A stretch of 64,000 bases of DNA, taken from NCBI GenBank assembly GCA_012959785.1, contig DUCM01000014.1, forward strand, positions 62,001-126,000. The letters run 5' to 3'. Under the pieces are notes generated by a model. That model saw nothing but the letters and a program-made list of their open reading frames with translations, was not told where the DNA came from and made no database searches. How positions within the stretch are numbered: position 1 is the stretch's first letter; each line of letters begins with the position of its first letter. This document shows positions 34,571 through 45,300 of the stretch, piece by piece. The position numbers and the translations under genes are program-made. Source of the stretch: Planctomycetota bacterium. Lineage in GTDB: Bacteria; Planctomycetota; UBA1135; GCA-002686595.

Positions 34571-34602
34571 GTTGTATCCGGAGAGGTCTTCTTCTGGTTC
34601 GG

Positions 34603-34989
34603 CTACTCGCCGCCGAGCAAGCTGGCCGCGCTGGCTTGGGCGCGCAGAGGTGTATTCAGTGTGCCACTCTTGTGGGCTCGGGTGAGCTCCTCGATGCGCG
34701 CCTCGCGGGCTTCGGCGGACTCGGAAGCTCCACGGGGGCCGGGCAACTCGCCTGCCGCCAGACGGCGGCTCTCGGAGGAGAGCTCGACGCTCTCGCGAGA
34801 GAGGTTGCCGCGCTGGGCTTCTGTCTGGCGCTGGGCTGTTTGGGTCCGGGTCTCGCGCACGCGCTCCTGGCTGGCGCTGGAGGTCTTCTCAATCCCCTCG
34901 CGGTTGGCGCGCGTCAGATCGAGATCTAGGCTCTTGTCTTTGGGGTCGTTCGGCTTGGGGCCGGACGGGTGGTTGTTTCCGATTTGCAT
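34603..34989 (-). CDS. flgM: FlgM-like anti-sigma-28 factor
   Basis: FlgM binds and holds FliA until the hook is complete, then is exported. The 128-residue product begins MQIGNNHPSG, is largely disordered and basic, and ends in the FlgM C-terminal signature: SVELSSESRRLA, then REARIEELTRAHKSGTLNTP and LRAQASAASLLGG, as in the LS..Ar and V..Lk..I..G.Y motifs of the family. The middle is longer than usual. It is convergent with the fliA operon and preceded by a sigma-28-like promoter, the classic feedback arrangement. Confidence 0.82.
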   Translation of the reverse strand: MQIGNNHPSGPKPNDPKDKSLDLDLTRANREGIEKTSSASQERVRETRTQTAQRQTEAQRGNLSRESVELSSESRRLAAGELPGPRGASESAEAREARIEELTRAHKSGTLNTPLRAQASAASLLGGE

Positions 34990-35370
34990 CTTTCGTCTAT
35001 CTCCGCTTGTGGCAGTCTAGGTCTGCATCGAGGTTATCGGCGGCCCCTGGGTGGGGCTTAGTGGTTTTCGGCGACGATTGCAGCATTCGGGACAGGGGCT
35101 CTACCGAGGCTGGGCAGCGAGGGGCATACGGTCCCAAACTGTGCAATATCAAGGGGTTACAAAAAGATCAGTGTCTGAGGGATCAGGGCCCTTCGAAGGC
35201 CCCCCCACCCAGTACCCAGCCAGGGGCTCCTGACCAGAGCAAATCATTCGTCACAAACCCCTTACAGGCAACACTTTACGAGCATGGGCCTTGCCCCGGA
35301 CGGGCTCGCAGCGCATCATGGTCGCGATCCTCGTAATTGCCCACGGAGCCTTCCTTTCTAGCGACCCCCC
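34990..35370. other. intergenic region between flgM and the M1-like peptidase
   Basis: This 381-base divergent gap contains the candidate flgM promoter near its left end and no supportable gene. A hairpin-forming run of GGGCCCTTCGAAGGCCCC lies at about 35187-35204, and a weak ribosome site precedes the peptidase ATG. Confidence 0.5.
35034..35060 (-). promoter_or_regulatory. sigma-28 promoter of flgM
   Basis: The minus strand reads TAAG, 15 spacer bases and a perfect GCCGATAA, against TAAA-N15-GCCGATAA. The predicted start site is about 36 bases before the flgM ATG. The identical spacing before motA strengthens both calls. Confidence 0.65.
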
Positions 35371-37905
35371 ATGACACCGAGACAAGCGAGTTTGCTGCTC
35401 CTCCTGGGGCTGACTGTGGCCGGGCCGGTCCTGGCTCAGGCGCCCGCCGCAGCACCGTCCCACCAGGGCAATCGCGTCGATTACCGCATCGGGGCGCGCT
35501 ACAACGGCGAGACCCACCGACTCGAGGGCCAGGAGACAATCACCTGGACCAACGGCAGAGGTGTGGCCACTTCCGAATTGTGGTTCCACCTGTACCTGAA
35601 TGCCTTCTCCAACAACCGCTCGACCTTCGCCATCGAGGGCAGCGCGGCCCATGAGGACGACGAGTGGGGCTGGTCCCGCATCAAGGCCATCAAAGTCAAC
35701 GGCCAGGATGTTTTTGGGACATTCGAATACACACAACCCGACACCCACGGCGCTGCGGGCTATGAGCTCCTGGGCAAAGGCTCCAAGGCCTTTCTCGCCG
35801 AGGATGACCGCACAGTGTTCAAGGTCAGCCTTGAGAGTCCTATCGAGCCTGGCCAAACCGCTGAAGTGCGCTTGAGTTGGACCTCGGCGATTCCCCGCGT
35901 GCGGCGGCGCACGGGCTACAAGGACGAGTTTCTCTTGATGGCCCAGTGGTTCCCGAAGCTCGGCGTGTTCGAGGGCGAAGCCGGCTGGAACTGCCACCAG
36001 TTCCATCCCAGCACCGAATTTTTCTCGGACTACGGCAGCTACCATGTGACCCTGAACTTGCCCGAGGAGTACAGCGGCAAGGTGGGTGGCTCGGGCGTCA
36101 TGGTGACGAGCCGCACCAAGAATGACGACCGCATCGAGGTCGAGTTCGAAGCACCTTCGCCTAATGACCAAAAGCGGGTGGACATGTTTGGCAAGCTGCC
36201 CGTGGTGCATGACTTCACATGGACCGCCGACCCCAAGTACCGCGTCGAGGAATTCCAGTTCACCTGGGACGATTGGAAGGCAAAGAGTCCCGCCCACGAA
36301 GACGAGGTCAAGCGCGTGCGCAAGGCCCTGGGTCCCGACGCGCGCATCGCCCTGCGCGATGTCAAGGTCACGGTGATGATCCATCCCGAGCGCCTCGGCC
36401 AGGCTCGCCGACATTTCGAAGCCACAGCCAACGCACTGTTCTTCTACGGGCTCTGGTTCGGCGAATACCCCTACGAACACATCACTGTGGTCGATCCTGT
36501 GTGGGGCGACAATCGTGCCGGGGGTATGGAATACCCCACACTCTTCACAGCCGGGACGGGGCTCTTCACTTCCCCCGATGAGTATCGCCCCGAGAGCGTC
36601 ACGGTGCACGAGTGCGGCCACCAGTTCTGGTATGGGCTGGTGGGCAACAACGAGTTCGAGTCGGCCTGGCTCGACGAGGGTTTCAATTCCTTCGCCGATT
36701 CCGAGGCTCTGCTGCGCGCTTACGGGCCGCGGCGCAGCACAACGCGCTACTCGCGACTGCCCTTTGATGGCGTGCGTTCCGCAAGCCTTCCCTCGGGCGG
36801 GCGCTTGGGCGACGTTCTCAACGCTCGCGAGTGGAAGTGGGATTTCGATTTGCTCGATGGCTTGCCCGTGATTGAAAAAATTGCCCACGGCGTCGTCCGC
36901 CCCCTGCCCTCGAGCGGCATGGTGGACTGGTGGCGCGATCAGCCCTTCTCCACCCTTTCAAGCCAATGGAGCGATCCGCGCTGGGGTGATCGCTCGGGCT
37001 ACTTGTCGAGCGCCGACGAAGACCCCATCGACATGGACGCCTGGACCTATGTCAGTCGCCGCAGCTACCGCGCCAACAGCTATCCGCGGCCGGCGGTGGC
37101 CTTGCGATCCATGATCGGGCTCGTGGGCTATGACGCCTTCTTGCGCGGTATGCGGCACTACTCACGGATGGCCCGCTACGGGCACCCCGTGCCCGAAGAC
37201 TTCTTCGATGCTTTCAACGAAGGCGCTGGCGTGGACCTCTCCTGGTACTTCAAGGACGCTTTCCAGAGCACCAAAACCATCGACTGGAGTGTGACGGTCC
37301 ACCAAGAGCGGGCCGAGAAGCGCGAGGGCTGGTTCCAAACAGACGGCGGTCGCTTCCGCGAAATCGAGGACATCGAAAAGCAGGCAGCCGAGGAGGCCGC
37401 CGAAGCTGAAGCCGAGGCCGTGCTTCCCGGTACAGAAGGAACCGGCGAAGGCCAGGATGTGCTTGCAGATTCAATCTCCGACGATCTGGCCGCCGCGGCG
37501 GCTGCCGAGCCTGCAGAACCTGAGGCAGCGGGCGACTCCGACGAAGACACAGATGAAAACGACGAACCCAAGACACCCTGGCTGATCCAGGTAACCTTGC
37601 AGCGCCGCGGCGAACTTTGCCTGCCGCTTCCTTGGCGTATCGAGTTCGAAAACGGGGACCCCGAAGAGGGCGTCTGGACCCGGGACCAGCAACTCAAAAA
37701 ACCCTGGGTGCGTCTACGGCTTGAAGATGATCGCAAGCTGAAAAGCGTCGTGCTCGATCCCAAGCGCCGCTACTACTTCGACGGCGACATGTCGGACAAC
37801 CAGTGGTATGCGGACGGGGACGAGGTGGCCCCCCTGCGCTGGGCGGAACGCGTCCTCAACCAATACGGCCACCTGCTTCACTGGTACGGCGGCATCGGAG
37901 GCTGA
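35371..37905 (+). CDS. secreted M1-like zinc metallopeptidase
   Basis: The 844-residue product has a signal peptide (LLLLGLTVAGPVLAQA), an N-terminal beta domain and a gluzincin catalytic domain with H413-E-C-G-H417 and Glu436 (HECGH, then NNEFESAWLDEGFNSFADSE), the HExxH-x18-E arrangement of M1 aminopeptidases. A C-terminal helical region carries an acidic Ala/Glu low-complexity insert at about 670-735, followed by a beta segment. Substrate is not predictable. It stands at the start of a plus-strand pair with a membrane protein two bases downstream. Confidence 0.9.
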   Translation: MTPRQASLLLLLGLTVAGPVLAQAPAAAPSHQGNRVDYRIGARYNGETHRLEGQETITWTNGRGVATSELWFHLYLNAFSNNRSTFAIEGSAAHEDDEWGWSRIKAIKVNGQDVFGTFEYTQPDTHGAAGYELLGKGSKAFLAEDDRTVFKVSLESPIEPGQTAEVRLSWTSAIPRVRRRTGYKDEFLLMAQWFPKLGVFEGEAGWNCHQFHPSTEFFSDYGSYHVTLNLPEEYSGKVGGSGVMVTSRTKNDDRIEVEFEAPSPNDQKRVDMFGKLPVVHDFTWTADPKYRVEEFQFTWDDWKAKSPAHEDEVKRVRKALGPDARIALRDVKVTVMIHPERLGQARRHFEATANALFFYGLWFGEYPYEHITVVDPVWGDNRAGGMEYPTLFTAGTGLFTSPDEYRPESVTVHECGHQFWYGLVGNNEFESAWLDEGFNSFADSEALLRAYGPRRSTTRYSRLPFDGVRSASLPSGGRLGDVLNAREWKWDFDLLDGLPVIEKIAHGVVRPLPSSGMVDWWRDQPFSTLSSQWSDPRWGDRSGYLSSADEDPIDMDAWTYVSRRSYRANSYPRPAVALRSMIGLVGYDAFLRGMRHYSRMARYGHPVPEDFFDAFNEGAGVDLSWYFKDAFQSTKTIDWSVTVHQERAEKREGWFQTDGGRFREIEDIEKQAAEEAAEAEAEAVLPGTEGTGEGQDVLADSISDDLAAAAAAEPAEPEAAGDSDEDTDENDEPKTPWLIQVTLQRRGELCLPLPWRIEFENGDPEEGVWTRDQQLKKPWVRLRLEDDRKLKSVVLDPKRRYYFDGDMSDNQWYADGDEVAPLRWAERVLNQYGHLLHWYGGIGG

Positions 37906-37906
37906 T

Positions 37907-38974
37907 TTGGACGCTCCCCTGGAAAACCGCAGACAAGAGATTGAAGAGAGCGGCGTGTTGAGTTTGCGCAGCCTGTATTCGGCCGCGGGCCGGGTTCCCG
38001 TGTGGATCGTGACCTGGGGCTCGCTCTTTGGCTTGTCTCTCATCGTGGCCCTGCCTTGGTATGCCTGGTTCGAGGGCCAGGTGGGCTCGCGCTACGCTCC
38101 GGGCGAAGCCACGGGGTTCTTGAGCGCAGTCTTCCGCTACGACCATGCTTCAAGTCTGGAGGCGCTTAACCTCGGGAGCGCGCAAAGCGGCGCGATCGTC
38201 GCCTTCCTGGCTATCTTGCTGGGCGTCTTCTTCGCCGGCGGCTGGCTACAGGTGATCCTTGAACGCACACGCGGTCATTCGCTGCGGCGATTTTTCTACG
38301 GCGGCTCGCGCTACTTCTGGCGTTTCTTCCGGGTACTGCTCTTGACCCTAGTTGTCCTGGCCTTCTTTGGTTGGCTGATCTACGGCTCGCCTTTTGAGAA
38401 GTGGATCCTCGGCGCTTGGATGGAGGTTCCCGAGAAGGACTGGTCCAAGCTCGAATCGTTGGATTCGGAGAGTTCGCTCTTCAATTTGCGGGCCACTCAG
38501 TCGGGCTTGTTCGCCCTGGTGTTTGGCTTCACCTTGACCTGGGCTGATTACACGCGCACCCGTTTGGCTTTGCAAAACACCCATTCATCAGTTTGGGGTG
38601 GTCTAACGACGCTAATCACAATGTTGCGCCATCCGGTTCTTTGCTTGCGGCCCATGCTGGTCCTGCTTCTCGCGGAAGCCCTGGTGTTGTTCGCCATGGC
38701 TTGGTTGGTGCAGAGAATCGAGGGCGGTCTCGTGCCTGATGGCCAGGGCGAAATCGCGGGAACGGGCACGGTTTGGTTGCTCTTTGTGTTGAGCCAACTG
38801 GCCCTGATCTGGCGCGCAGTCATTCGTGGCGCCCGTTACCACGCGACAGCAGCCGTCTCTCAGTCCATCGTGCGGCCCTTGAGCCGCCCCGATCCCTGGA
38901 AGGAATCCATCGGCGGCCCCGGCGGCCCGCGCTATCCCCTCGAGGAAGGCGACGAGTACGGCGTGGCGTTGTGA
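37907..38974 (+). CDS. six-helix membrane protein of unknown function
   Basis: TTG at 37907 with GGAG six bases upstream gives 355 residues. I count six hydrophobic segments (for example VPVWIVTWGSLFGLSLIVAL, AIVAFLAILLGVFFAGGW, RVLLLTLVVLAFFGWLIYG and MLVLLLAEALVLFAMAWLV) joined by polar loops. It probably forms an operon with the upstream peptidase. No named family is recognised; it may serve as that peptidase's membrane partner. Confidence 0.8.
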   Translation: MDAPLENRRQEIEESGVLSLRSLYSAAGRVPVWIVTWGSLFGLSLIVALPWYAWFEGQVGSRYAPGEATGFLSAVFRYDHASSLEALNLGSAQSGAIVAFLAILLGVFFAGGWLQVILERTRGHSLRRFFYGGSRYFWRFFRVLLLTLVVLAFFGWLIYGSPFEKWILGAWMEVPEKDWSKLESLDSESSLFNLRATQSGLFALVFGFTLTWADYTRTRLALQNTHSSVWGGLTTLITMLRHPVLCLRPMLVLLLAEALVLFAMAWLVQRIEGGLVPDGQGEIAGTGTVWLLFVLSQLALIWRAVIRGARYHATAAVSQSIVRPLSRPDPWKESIGGPGGPRYPLEEGDEYGVAL

Positions 38975-38978
38975 GGAG

Positions 38979-39686
38979 CTAGCCCGGCGGCAGGTGCAGG
39001 TCGAGTTGCGAGTCGAGCTGCATGGAATCGGGCTCCACGCGCACGCTGTAGACCAAGGGTTCGACCCCCAAGGCGACGGCTTCCCGCAGACCTACGCCGT
39101 AGGCCGGGTCGATAGCGTCAGCGGGTTCAAAGCTGCGCGCATCGTCGCGACCCACCAGAAAAAAAATCACGGCCCGTTGCCCTTTCTTGGCAACCTCCGA
39201 GAGTTCACGCAGATGTTTTAGGCCACGGGCCGTGACGGCGTCTGGAAACTTGGCAACGCCGTCCTCCAATAGGGTGGTGGACTTCACTTCGACGAAGCAG
39301 TCCTCCACCCCCGGGCTCTCGAGCAAAATGTCTATGCGGCTGTTTGTGCCGTAGGGCACCTCGCGTCGCAGGCGCTCAAAGCCCAGGAGCTGTTCGATAC
39401 TGCCAGCCTCGATGCATGACTCGACAAAGGGGTTGGCGAGGTGTGTGTCCAGGTTGACCCATGTCTGCTCGACTCGAATCGCTTGTAGGGTCCAGCGCAG
39501 CTTGCGCTTTGGGTTCTGGCTGTCGCGCAGCACGACCTCCGAACCTGCTTCCTGAACACCAATCATGCGCCCCGGGTTGGGGCAATGGACCGTGAGGGTT
39601 TCTCCCGACTCGAGCTCTACATCCGCCAAGAAGCGTTTGTAGCGGCGCAGGAGGCGCGCCTTCTGGAGGGGGGCTTCGATAAGCAA
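38979..39686 (-). CDS. sfsA: SfsA family DNA-binding/sugar fermentation protein
   Basis: SfsA proteins bind DNA and share a nuclease-like fold; the original gene stimulated maltose metabolism. The 235-residue product has an OB-like N-domain (RYKRFLADVELESGETLTVH CPNPGRM) and a restriction-endonuclease-like core (DCFVEVKSTTLLEDGVAKFP DAVTARGLKHLREL). It is convergent with the preceding membrane protein. The start appears to be TTG. Confidence 0.9.
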   Translation of the reverse strand: MLIEAPLQKARLLRRYKRFLADVELESGETLTVHCPNPGRMIGVQEAGSEVVLRDSQNPKRKLRWTLQAIRVEQTWVNLDTHLANPFVESCIEAGSIEQLLGFERLRREVPYGTNSRIDILLESPGVEDCFVEVKSTTLLEDGVAKFPDAVTARGLKHLRELSEVAKKGQRAVIFFLVGRDDARSFEPADAIDPAYGVGLREAVALGVEPLVYSVRVEPDSMQLDSQLDLHLPPG

Positions 39687-39740
39687 GGATTCTGCGGGGC
39701 AGGGGCCGGGACAGGATGGGTGGAGCGGTATTGTAGCTCT

Positions 39741-41117
39741 ATGTACCTACCCCCCTTGACCCCGGTCTTGTTTCTGTCGCTCGTTGCAACGCCTGCCATC
39801 GCAGCCCAAGCGCCCGCTGGTGCGCATTGCGGGTTGGGAGCGGAATTCCACGCTGGCCGCCGAGCGGCACTCTTGGCCTCGGTCGAAGAAGGCGTTTTCG
39901 TTTTTCGTGGCCTGCCCGAGACCCGCGACTACACACCCTTCTATCAGGACAAGGTCTTCTGGTATTTGACGGGAGTGGAGAGCCCCGGAGCTGCCCTGGT
40001 CCTCGACAAGGCCACGGGTCGCGAAGTGCTCTTCCTACCCCAGGTCACACAGAACTTCGAGGCCTGGAACGGTGAGCAGTGGGATGTCGCTGACCCCTGG
40101 GTGGCGGATTTGACCGGGTTCAGCGAGGTGCGGCCGGCTTCAGAGTTGATAGGCGTTCTGAAAGAGTTGACCGACGAGAAAACAGTGCTCTGGACTTCAC
40201 GCCATCCCCATGTGGCCCTGGCGGGTTGTTTTGACCGTGCGCGCTCCTTCAATCGGCGCCAGGAAGGTGATCCCCTCGATGGCCGCACGAGCCGTGAGAA
40301 GGCCCTGACCCTGAAGCTAGAAGAGTTCCTGGGGCTCAAGGCGCGCAACTGCACCCCGCAGCTCTCGGAATTGCGGCGAGTCAAACAGCCGGAGGAGATC
40401 GAGGCCTTGCGGCGTTCGGCCCACGCCGGGGTCGAGGCCATGAAAGAGGCCATGCGTTCGACGCGTCCTGACATCGGCGAGTGGCAGCTTGAGGCTGTGA
40501 TGAGTTTCATCCACCGTCGCCTGGGAGCCACCGGTCCCGCCTACCACGCCATCGTGGGCGGCGGCGCCAATTCCCTTGTGCTGCACTACTCAGCGAGCAA
40601 TCGCCGAGTGCTGGACGGCGAGGTTGTGCTGATCGACTACGCCCCGGAGTTCGACCACTACTTGATGGACATCACCCGCACCTGGCCGGTCTCCGGTCAA
40701 TTCAACCAGCGGCAAGCCGAGATCTACGACGCCGTGCTCGCCGCTCAGAAGGCCGGTATTGCCGCCGCCCGACCCGGCGCCAAGATTTCTGATGTGGAGC
40801 GCGCCTGTTCCCAGGTTCTCAAAGAGCGCGGTTTCGGCGGTCTGATCCGCCATGCGTCTTGCCACTACATCGGCCTTGAGGTCCACGATGTTGGCCGCTC
40901 GAGCAAGGTCCTGACTCCCGGCGTGGCCTTCACTATCGAGCCGGGGCTCTACGAACAGTCAAGTGGCATCGGTGTGCGCATCGAGGACGTGGTCCTGATC
41001 ACGGAGTCGGGTTGTGAGAACCTCTCTGCCGGCGCGCCGCGTGAACGAGCCGCCGTCGAGGCCATGATGGCCGAGCCGGGAATCCTAAGCGCCGAGGTCC
41101 CCGTAGCGCCGCGCTAG
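39741..41117 (+). CDS. secreted Xaa-Pro aminopeptidase (M24)
   Basis: This is a dinuclear metal peptidase that removes an N-terminal residue before proline. From ATG at 39741 the product has 458 residues: a signal peptide ([18 protein letters not shown]), an N-terminal creatinase-like domain ([20 protein letters not shown]) and a pita-bread catalytic domain. Metal ligands are seen in [20 protein letters not shown] (two Asp), [11 protein letters not shown] (His), FTIEPGLY (Glu) and GVRIEDVV (Glu). The signal peptide suggests periplasmic action. An in-frame upstream reading overlaps sfsA by about 100 bases. Confidence 0.92.
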   Translation: MYLPPLTPVLFLSLVATPAIAAQAPAGAHCGLGAEFHAGRRAALLASVEEGVFVFRGLPETRDYTPFYQDKVFWYLTGVESPGAALVLDKATGREVLFLPQVTQNFEAWNGEQWDVADPWVADLTGFSEVRPASELIGVLKELTDEKTVLWTSRHPHVALAGCFDRARSFNRRQEGDPLDGRTSREKALTLKLEEFLGLKARNCTPQLSELRRVKQPEEIEALRRSAHAGVEAMKEAMRSTRPDIGEWQLEAVMSFIHRRLGATGPAYHAIVGGGANSLVLHYSASNRRVLDGEVVLIDYAPEFDHYLMDITRTWPVSGQFNQRQAEIYDAVLAAQKAGIAAARPGAKISDVERACSQVLKERGFGGLIRHASCHYIGLEVHDVGRSSKVLTPGVAFTIEPGLYEQSSGIGVRIEDVVLITESGCENLSAGAPRERAAVEAMMAEPGILSAEVPVAPR

Positions 41118-41166
41118 CCCGTTTGGACCGATTCGTGTGCTCAATCGGGGAGAGTCCCGGCTAGAA
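41115..41166. repeat. dispersed palindrome, copy C
   Basis: TAGCCCG, starting at the stop codon of the aminopeptidase gene, pairs with CCGGCTA at its 3' end around an inner hairpin (CCGATT with AATCGG). It resembles the copies at 34390 and 52608 and precedes prfB. Confidence 0.4.
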
Positions 41167-41177
41167 TCCCGGCCATC

Positions 41178-42288
41178 ATGGCCAACCTCAAGGAACTGCA
41201 CGACAACGCCCAAGCCCTTCTCCGCCAGCTCGAACAGCTCAAGGAGAGTCTTTGACTACGCTGGTCAACAGCAGCGACTGAGCGAGATAGCGGATGCGGA
41301 GACACGGCCCGATTTCTGGACGGACCAGGAGCGGGCGCAAAAGATGATGGGGGACCGCAGCGCCGCCAAGGGAGTGGTCGACCCCATCGACGAAGTGCAG
41401 GGCGCAATCGAGGAGCTTGACCTGCTCGTGGAGATGGCCACGGACGAAGACGAAGAACTGGTCCTCGACGACGCTCGCCTGGCCATGCAGACCATTCTGA
41501 AGGGCATTGCCGCCCTGGACTTTCGGGTCATGTTGGGCGGCCCCCAGGACAAGACCAATGCCTTCATCGCCATCTCAGCGGGGGCGGGGGGTGTGGACGC
41601 TTGCGACTGGGCCTCGATTCTGATGCGCATGTACATCCGCTGGGCCGAGCGCCAGGGCTTTGATGTGGTCGAGATGGAGCGTACCGACGAACCCGAGGCG
41701 GGCATTCGCTCGGTGCAGCTCAAGATCACGGGCTCCTTCGCTTTTGGGCGCTTGAAGGCTGAAACCGGCGTCCATCGACTGATCCGCATCAGCCCTTTTG
41801 ACAGCCAGGCCCGTCGCCAGACGGCCTTTGCTTCGGTGGATGTGACCCCTGAGGTTGAAGATGATGCGGAACTGGAACTGGCCGAGTCCGACATCAAGAT
41901 CGACACCATGCGCGCAGGCGGCGCCGGTGGCCAGCATGTGAACAAGACCGAATCCGCCGTGCGCATGACGCACATTCCCACCGGCATTGTGGTGCGCTGC
42001 CAGAACGAGCGCAGCCAGCACAAGAACCGCGCCATGGCCCTGCAACTCTTGAAGGCCAAGATCTTGCAGGTTCAAGCCGCCGCCCGGGACAAGGAACTCG
42101 CGGCACTCTACGGAGCCAAGGGCGAGATCGCCTTTGGCAGCCAGATCCGCACCTACTGGATGCACCCCAACCAACTGGTCAAGGACCACCGCACCAAGTT
42201 CGAGCGTGGCAATTTGCAGGCCGTGCTCGATGGGGACATCGACGACTTCATCGAGGAGTACCTGCGCTCCCGCGGGGTTCGGAAGTAG
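41178..42288 (+). CDS. prfB: peptide chain release factor 2 with programmed +1 frameshift
   Basis: RF2 releases the finished peptide at UGA and UAA. Translation starts at ATG 41178, reads 25 codons to CTT TGA at 41250-41255, and must shift +1 to continue at GAC 41254. The shift site (AGGAG, then CTTTGAC) is the conserved autoregulatory signal of prfB. The full product is about 369 residues, with the tripeptide motif SPF ([15 protein letters not shown]) and the catalytic GGQ ([17 protein letters not shown]). A continuous frame upstream of the shift is not the real N-terminus. Confidence 0.96.
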
Positions 42289-42304
42289 CGGTTGACCACA
42301 CAAG

Positions 42305-42347
42305 AAAAAGCGGCGGCGGAGCTGATCGCTCCGCCGCCGCTTTTTTT
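42305..42347 (+). terminator. rho-independent terminator after prfB
   Basis: An 18-bp stem (AAAAAGCGGCGGCGGAGC with its complement) around TGATC is followed by seven T residues. It starts 17 bases after the prfB stop. The A-run at the other end may let it also stop the convergent gene on the minus strand. Confidence 0.93.
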
Positions 42348-42363
42348 GGGACCTCTGCCGGGC

Positions 42364-45300
42364 CTAGAGGTCGCCGTTCAACTGGTCACAGTCGCCGAAG
42401 GGTAGATCGGCAGCATGGCGGCCGCCATCGGTTTGCTCGATCAGAAGGCCGTAGAAAGCGGGGTCGATAATTGCTGGTCCGCCCGGGCTGTTGGCCACAT
42501 TGCCATCCATCCAGAACCAACCCGCCTCCTTGCTGGTATCCCCCAGGATCTCCTCGGGGTCGCTGCTGTTCTGCTGCAGGAAGCCTTGGTCGAAGAAGCC
42601 CGTGATTGACAGGAGGTCCACCTTGTCCCAACAGTTGAAGTCGTATTGGGTGCTGAAGGCTTCCTCGTTGTCGTTGAAGAGCAGGAAGTCGAGGTGGGTC
42701 TCGTGAGCGGGGCCTCCAGAGAGGGCGATCAGGATCAGTTGGCTCGAGAGGTCGGTTGTCTGGCCGAAGAAACGCGGGATCAGGATGCGGTCGGGTACCG
42801 GGCTGTACTCGATGGCGTCGAAGTTGCGTTTGCCGTCGCCATTCACATCGGTGAGCGCCAGGCCGTTGCAGATCGAGCCTGCCCCCTCGCCGATGCCCTC
42901 AAAGCCTATGGCGTTGACCGAGTGCGAGAGCTCGAAGAGGCCGTCGACGACCAAGAGCTGGCCGATCAGGTAGTTGAAGACCACCGGCTGGCCGTTGCAC
43001 TTCGCGTAGACATAGACATAACCCCGGTCCAGGCTCGGGTTGTGGGCATTGGTGACCAGGGTCAGGGTGTCGTTGGCGGTCAGGGATTCGGTGCGATCAA
43101 ACTTGCTGCAGTCCTCACCGTTCACGTACTCAAACTTGACATCAATGTCTTGTGTGTGGGATGTGTTGGTAACGGTCAAGATCGAGACGATGCCTTCGCG
43201 GTTGTCGTACTCAGGGTAGAGCAGGAGGCTCGCGGGCCGCCGCAGGTTGGTGGGTTCGCAGTTGCGGCGCACATTGACGATCACGCGGGCTTCGGAGCAA
43301 CAGACAACTTGACCTGTGGCCGGGTTACGGTCACAGACGGTATAGCGGAACTCGCAGAGCCCCTGGAAGCCGGTCTTGGGAACGAAGAGGAAGTTTCCCA
43401 GGCCGTCCGGCGCGGGCGCCACCTCAGCGCAGGCGGGGTCCCAGGAACCGGGGACGAGCGCCACCGTGGTGCAGTCGAGAGGGAAGCCGCAGCTTCCGCC
43501 AAAGGGGTCGTCCACATCGATATCGTTGTTGCAGACCGGCACCAGAACGGGGATGTCCATGAAGGTTTCTACATGGTCATCGCTAGCCACCGGGCAGTCA
43601 TTGACTCCATCAATAGTGACGGTCACCCGGGCGGTGTTGGACTCGCAGCACCCGGTGCCGCAGGCGTTGGGGCGGGGGTTGGAGTCCGAGACGGTATATT
43701 CGAAGATCGCTACACCGCAGTAGTTCGGCGCCGGGGTGAAAGTGATCGAGCCGTTGGGGTGGACAATAGGCTGTCCGTCTGAAGAGAGAGGATCCCAACT
43801 GGTGACGGTCACCGTGCTCGGGTCGAGGGTGCAGCCGCAGGGCTTGGCGAGCAGGCCATCGTTGTCGAAGTCATTCATGAGGACATCGATGGTGATCGGT
43901 GTGTCCTCACTCGTGGAGGCGGAGTCAGGCACAGCCACGGGGCAGTCGTTCCTGGGTCGTACCTCGACCTCGACCACGCAGTTCACGCAAGCCGGCGGGC
44001 CGTTGGCCTCGCAGGCTTTGTTGGGTCCGAAGTCACAGGCCATGAACGAGACCATGGCGGGCCCGCAGTAGTCGTCGGGCGGGCTAAAGCGATAGCGCCC
44101 CAGCCCCAAGGACTGAAAGGTCCCGCCGATGTCCGAGGTTGGCATGCCGATGGAGTTGCAGTTGATGCCGAGGGACACCCCGCAGCTCGAGGAGCCGTCG
44201 GGGTCGTCCACGAATTCGCAGAGCTGGAGGACCACGCTTTGGTCCTCGCAGACCGGCCGCACAAGCGGATCGACGATGCAGAAGGGTGGGTCGTTGGTGG
44301 GCTGTACCGTGGCATTCACCTGACACTGCACGCTGGCGCTCTGGGTGTCGCTGGCGGAGAAGGTGATCACGCAAGGCCCGCAGTAGTTGGCCGGTGGCAG
44401 GTACCTATAGATGCCCGAGGAGACAAACTGGAAGCTGCCGCCAATGTCCGCCACGGGGGACGGGATCGAGGAGCAGTCGATGCCAAAGCCCGAGTTGCAG
44501 GCGTCGCTATCGTCAATGTCGTTGACCAAGTTGCAGAAGTTGATCGGCGCGCTGAGGACATCCTCACAGAAGTTCGGCGAAAAGCCACCCACAGCGCACT
44601 GAGGCGCGTCGTTCACCGGCAGGACGGTGATACGGACCGGGCAGCCGATTGTCGTGATCAAACCGTCATCGTCGCGAACCTTGAATCCGAAAATGTCGCT
44701 CCCGCAGTAGTTTGGGTCGGGGGTGTAGGTGACAGGGAATGTGCCGCAGTCGTTGGGGGCGCAGGGCGTATAGGAAGAAGTCGGGTTGGGCGTCAGCGTG
44801 CCGTGCATGGGCTGCAGCACGATTTCAAAGGAATCGCAGTCGATGAAGCCATCGAGGTCCTGGACATAGTTCAAGAGGTCGATGGACACACCCGAGGGAT
44901 CGTCTTCGTTCACGATCACATTGGTCACCTGCACGCACTCCGGGGGTGCGTTGGGGATGTACTCGTAGGTGATCTCGACGCGGACTCGGCCTTTGTTGGT
45001 ATGCGACGACAAGCCGGAATCCTGAAACTGAACGCCAAGAGAAGATTGGCCAATCAGGCCAAAGCTCACTTTTTGGCCAGACCCACACTGCGACCAAGCT
45101 GTGAGCCCTGTTGCCTTCATACAGGTCGGGAAATCGCTTACAATAAGCGGGCTTTCGAAGACATGGTCTGGATTGGGCGAGCAACTACCTGTAGGAGGCA
45201 GACCCTGCTCTCCAAAAACACAATCCACTACTGAGTCAAAACCTCCCAGCAGGGGAGAACTTCCTCCTGTTATGGGCAGCTGGAGCGCGCCGCAGTTGGT

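Noticed and set aside
35251-36888. 545-codon open frame on the minus strand
   Set aside because: It is the antisense shadow of the M1-like peptidase; no domain or ribosome site supports it.
41137-41177. Continuous frame start for prfB
   Set aside because: It would bypass the conserved frameshift; the MANLKELHD start and shift site are clearly the real ones.
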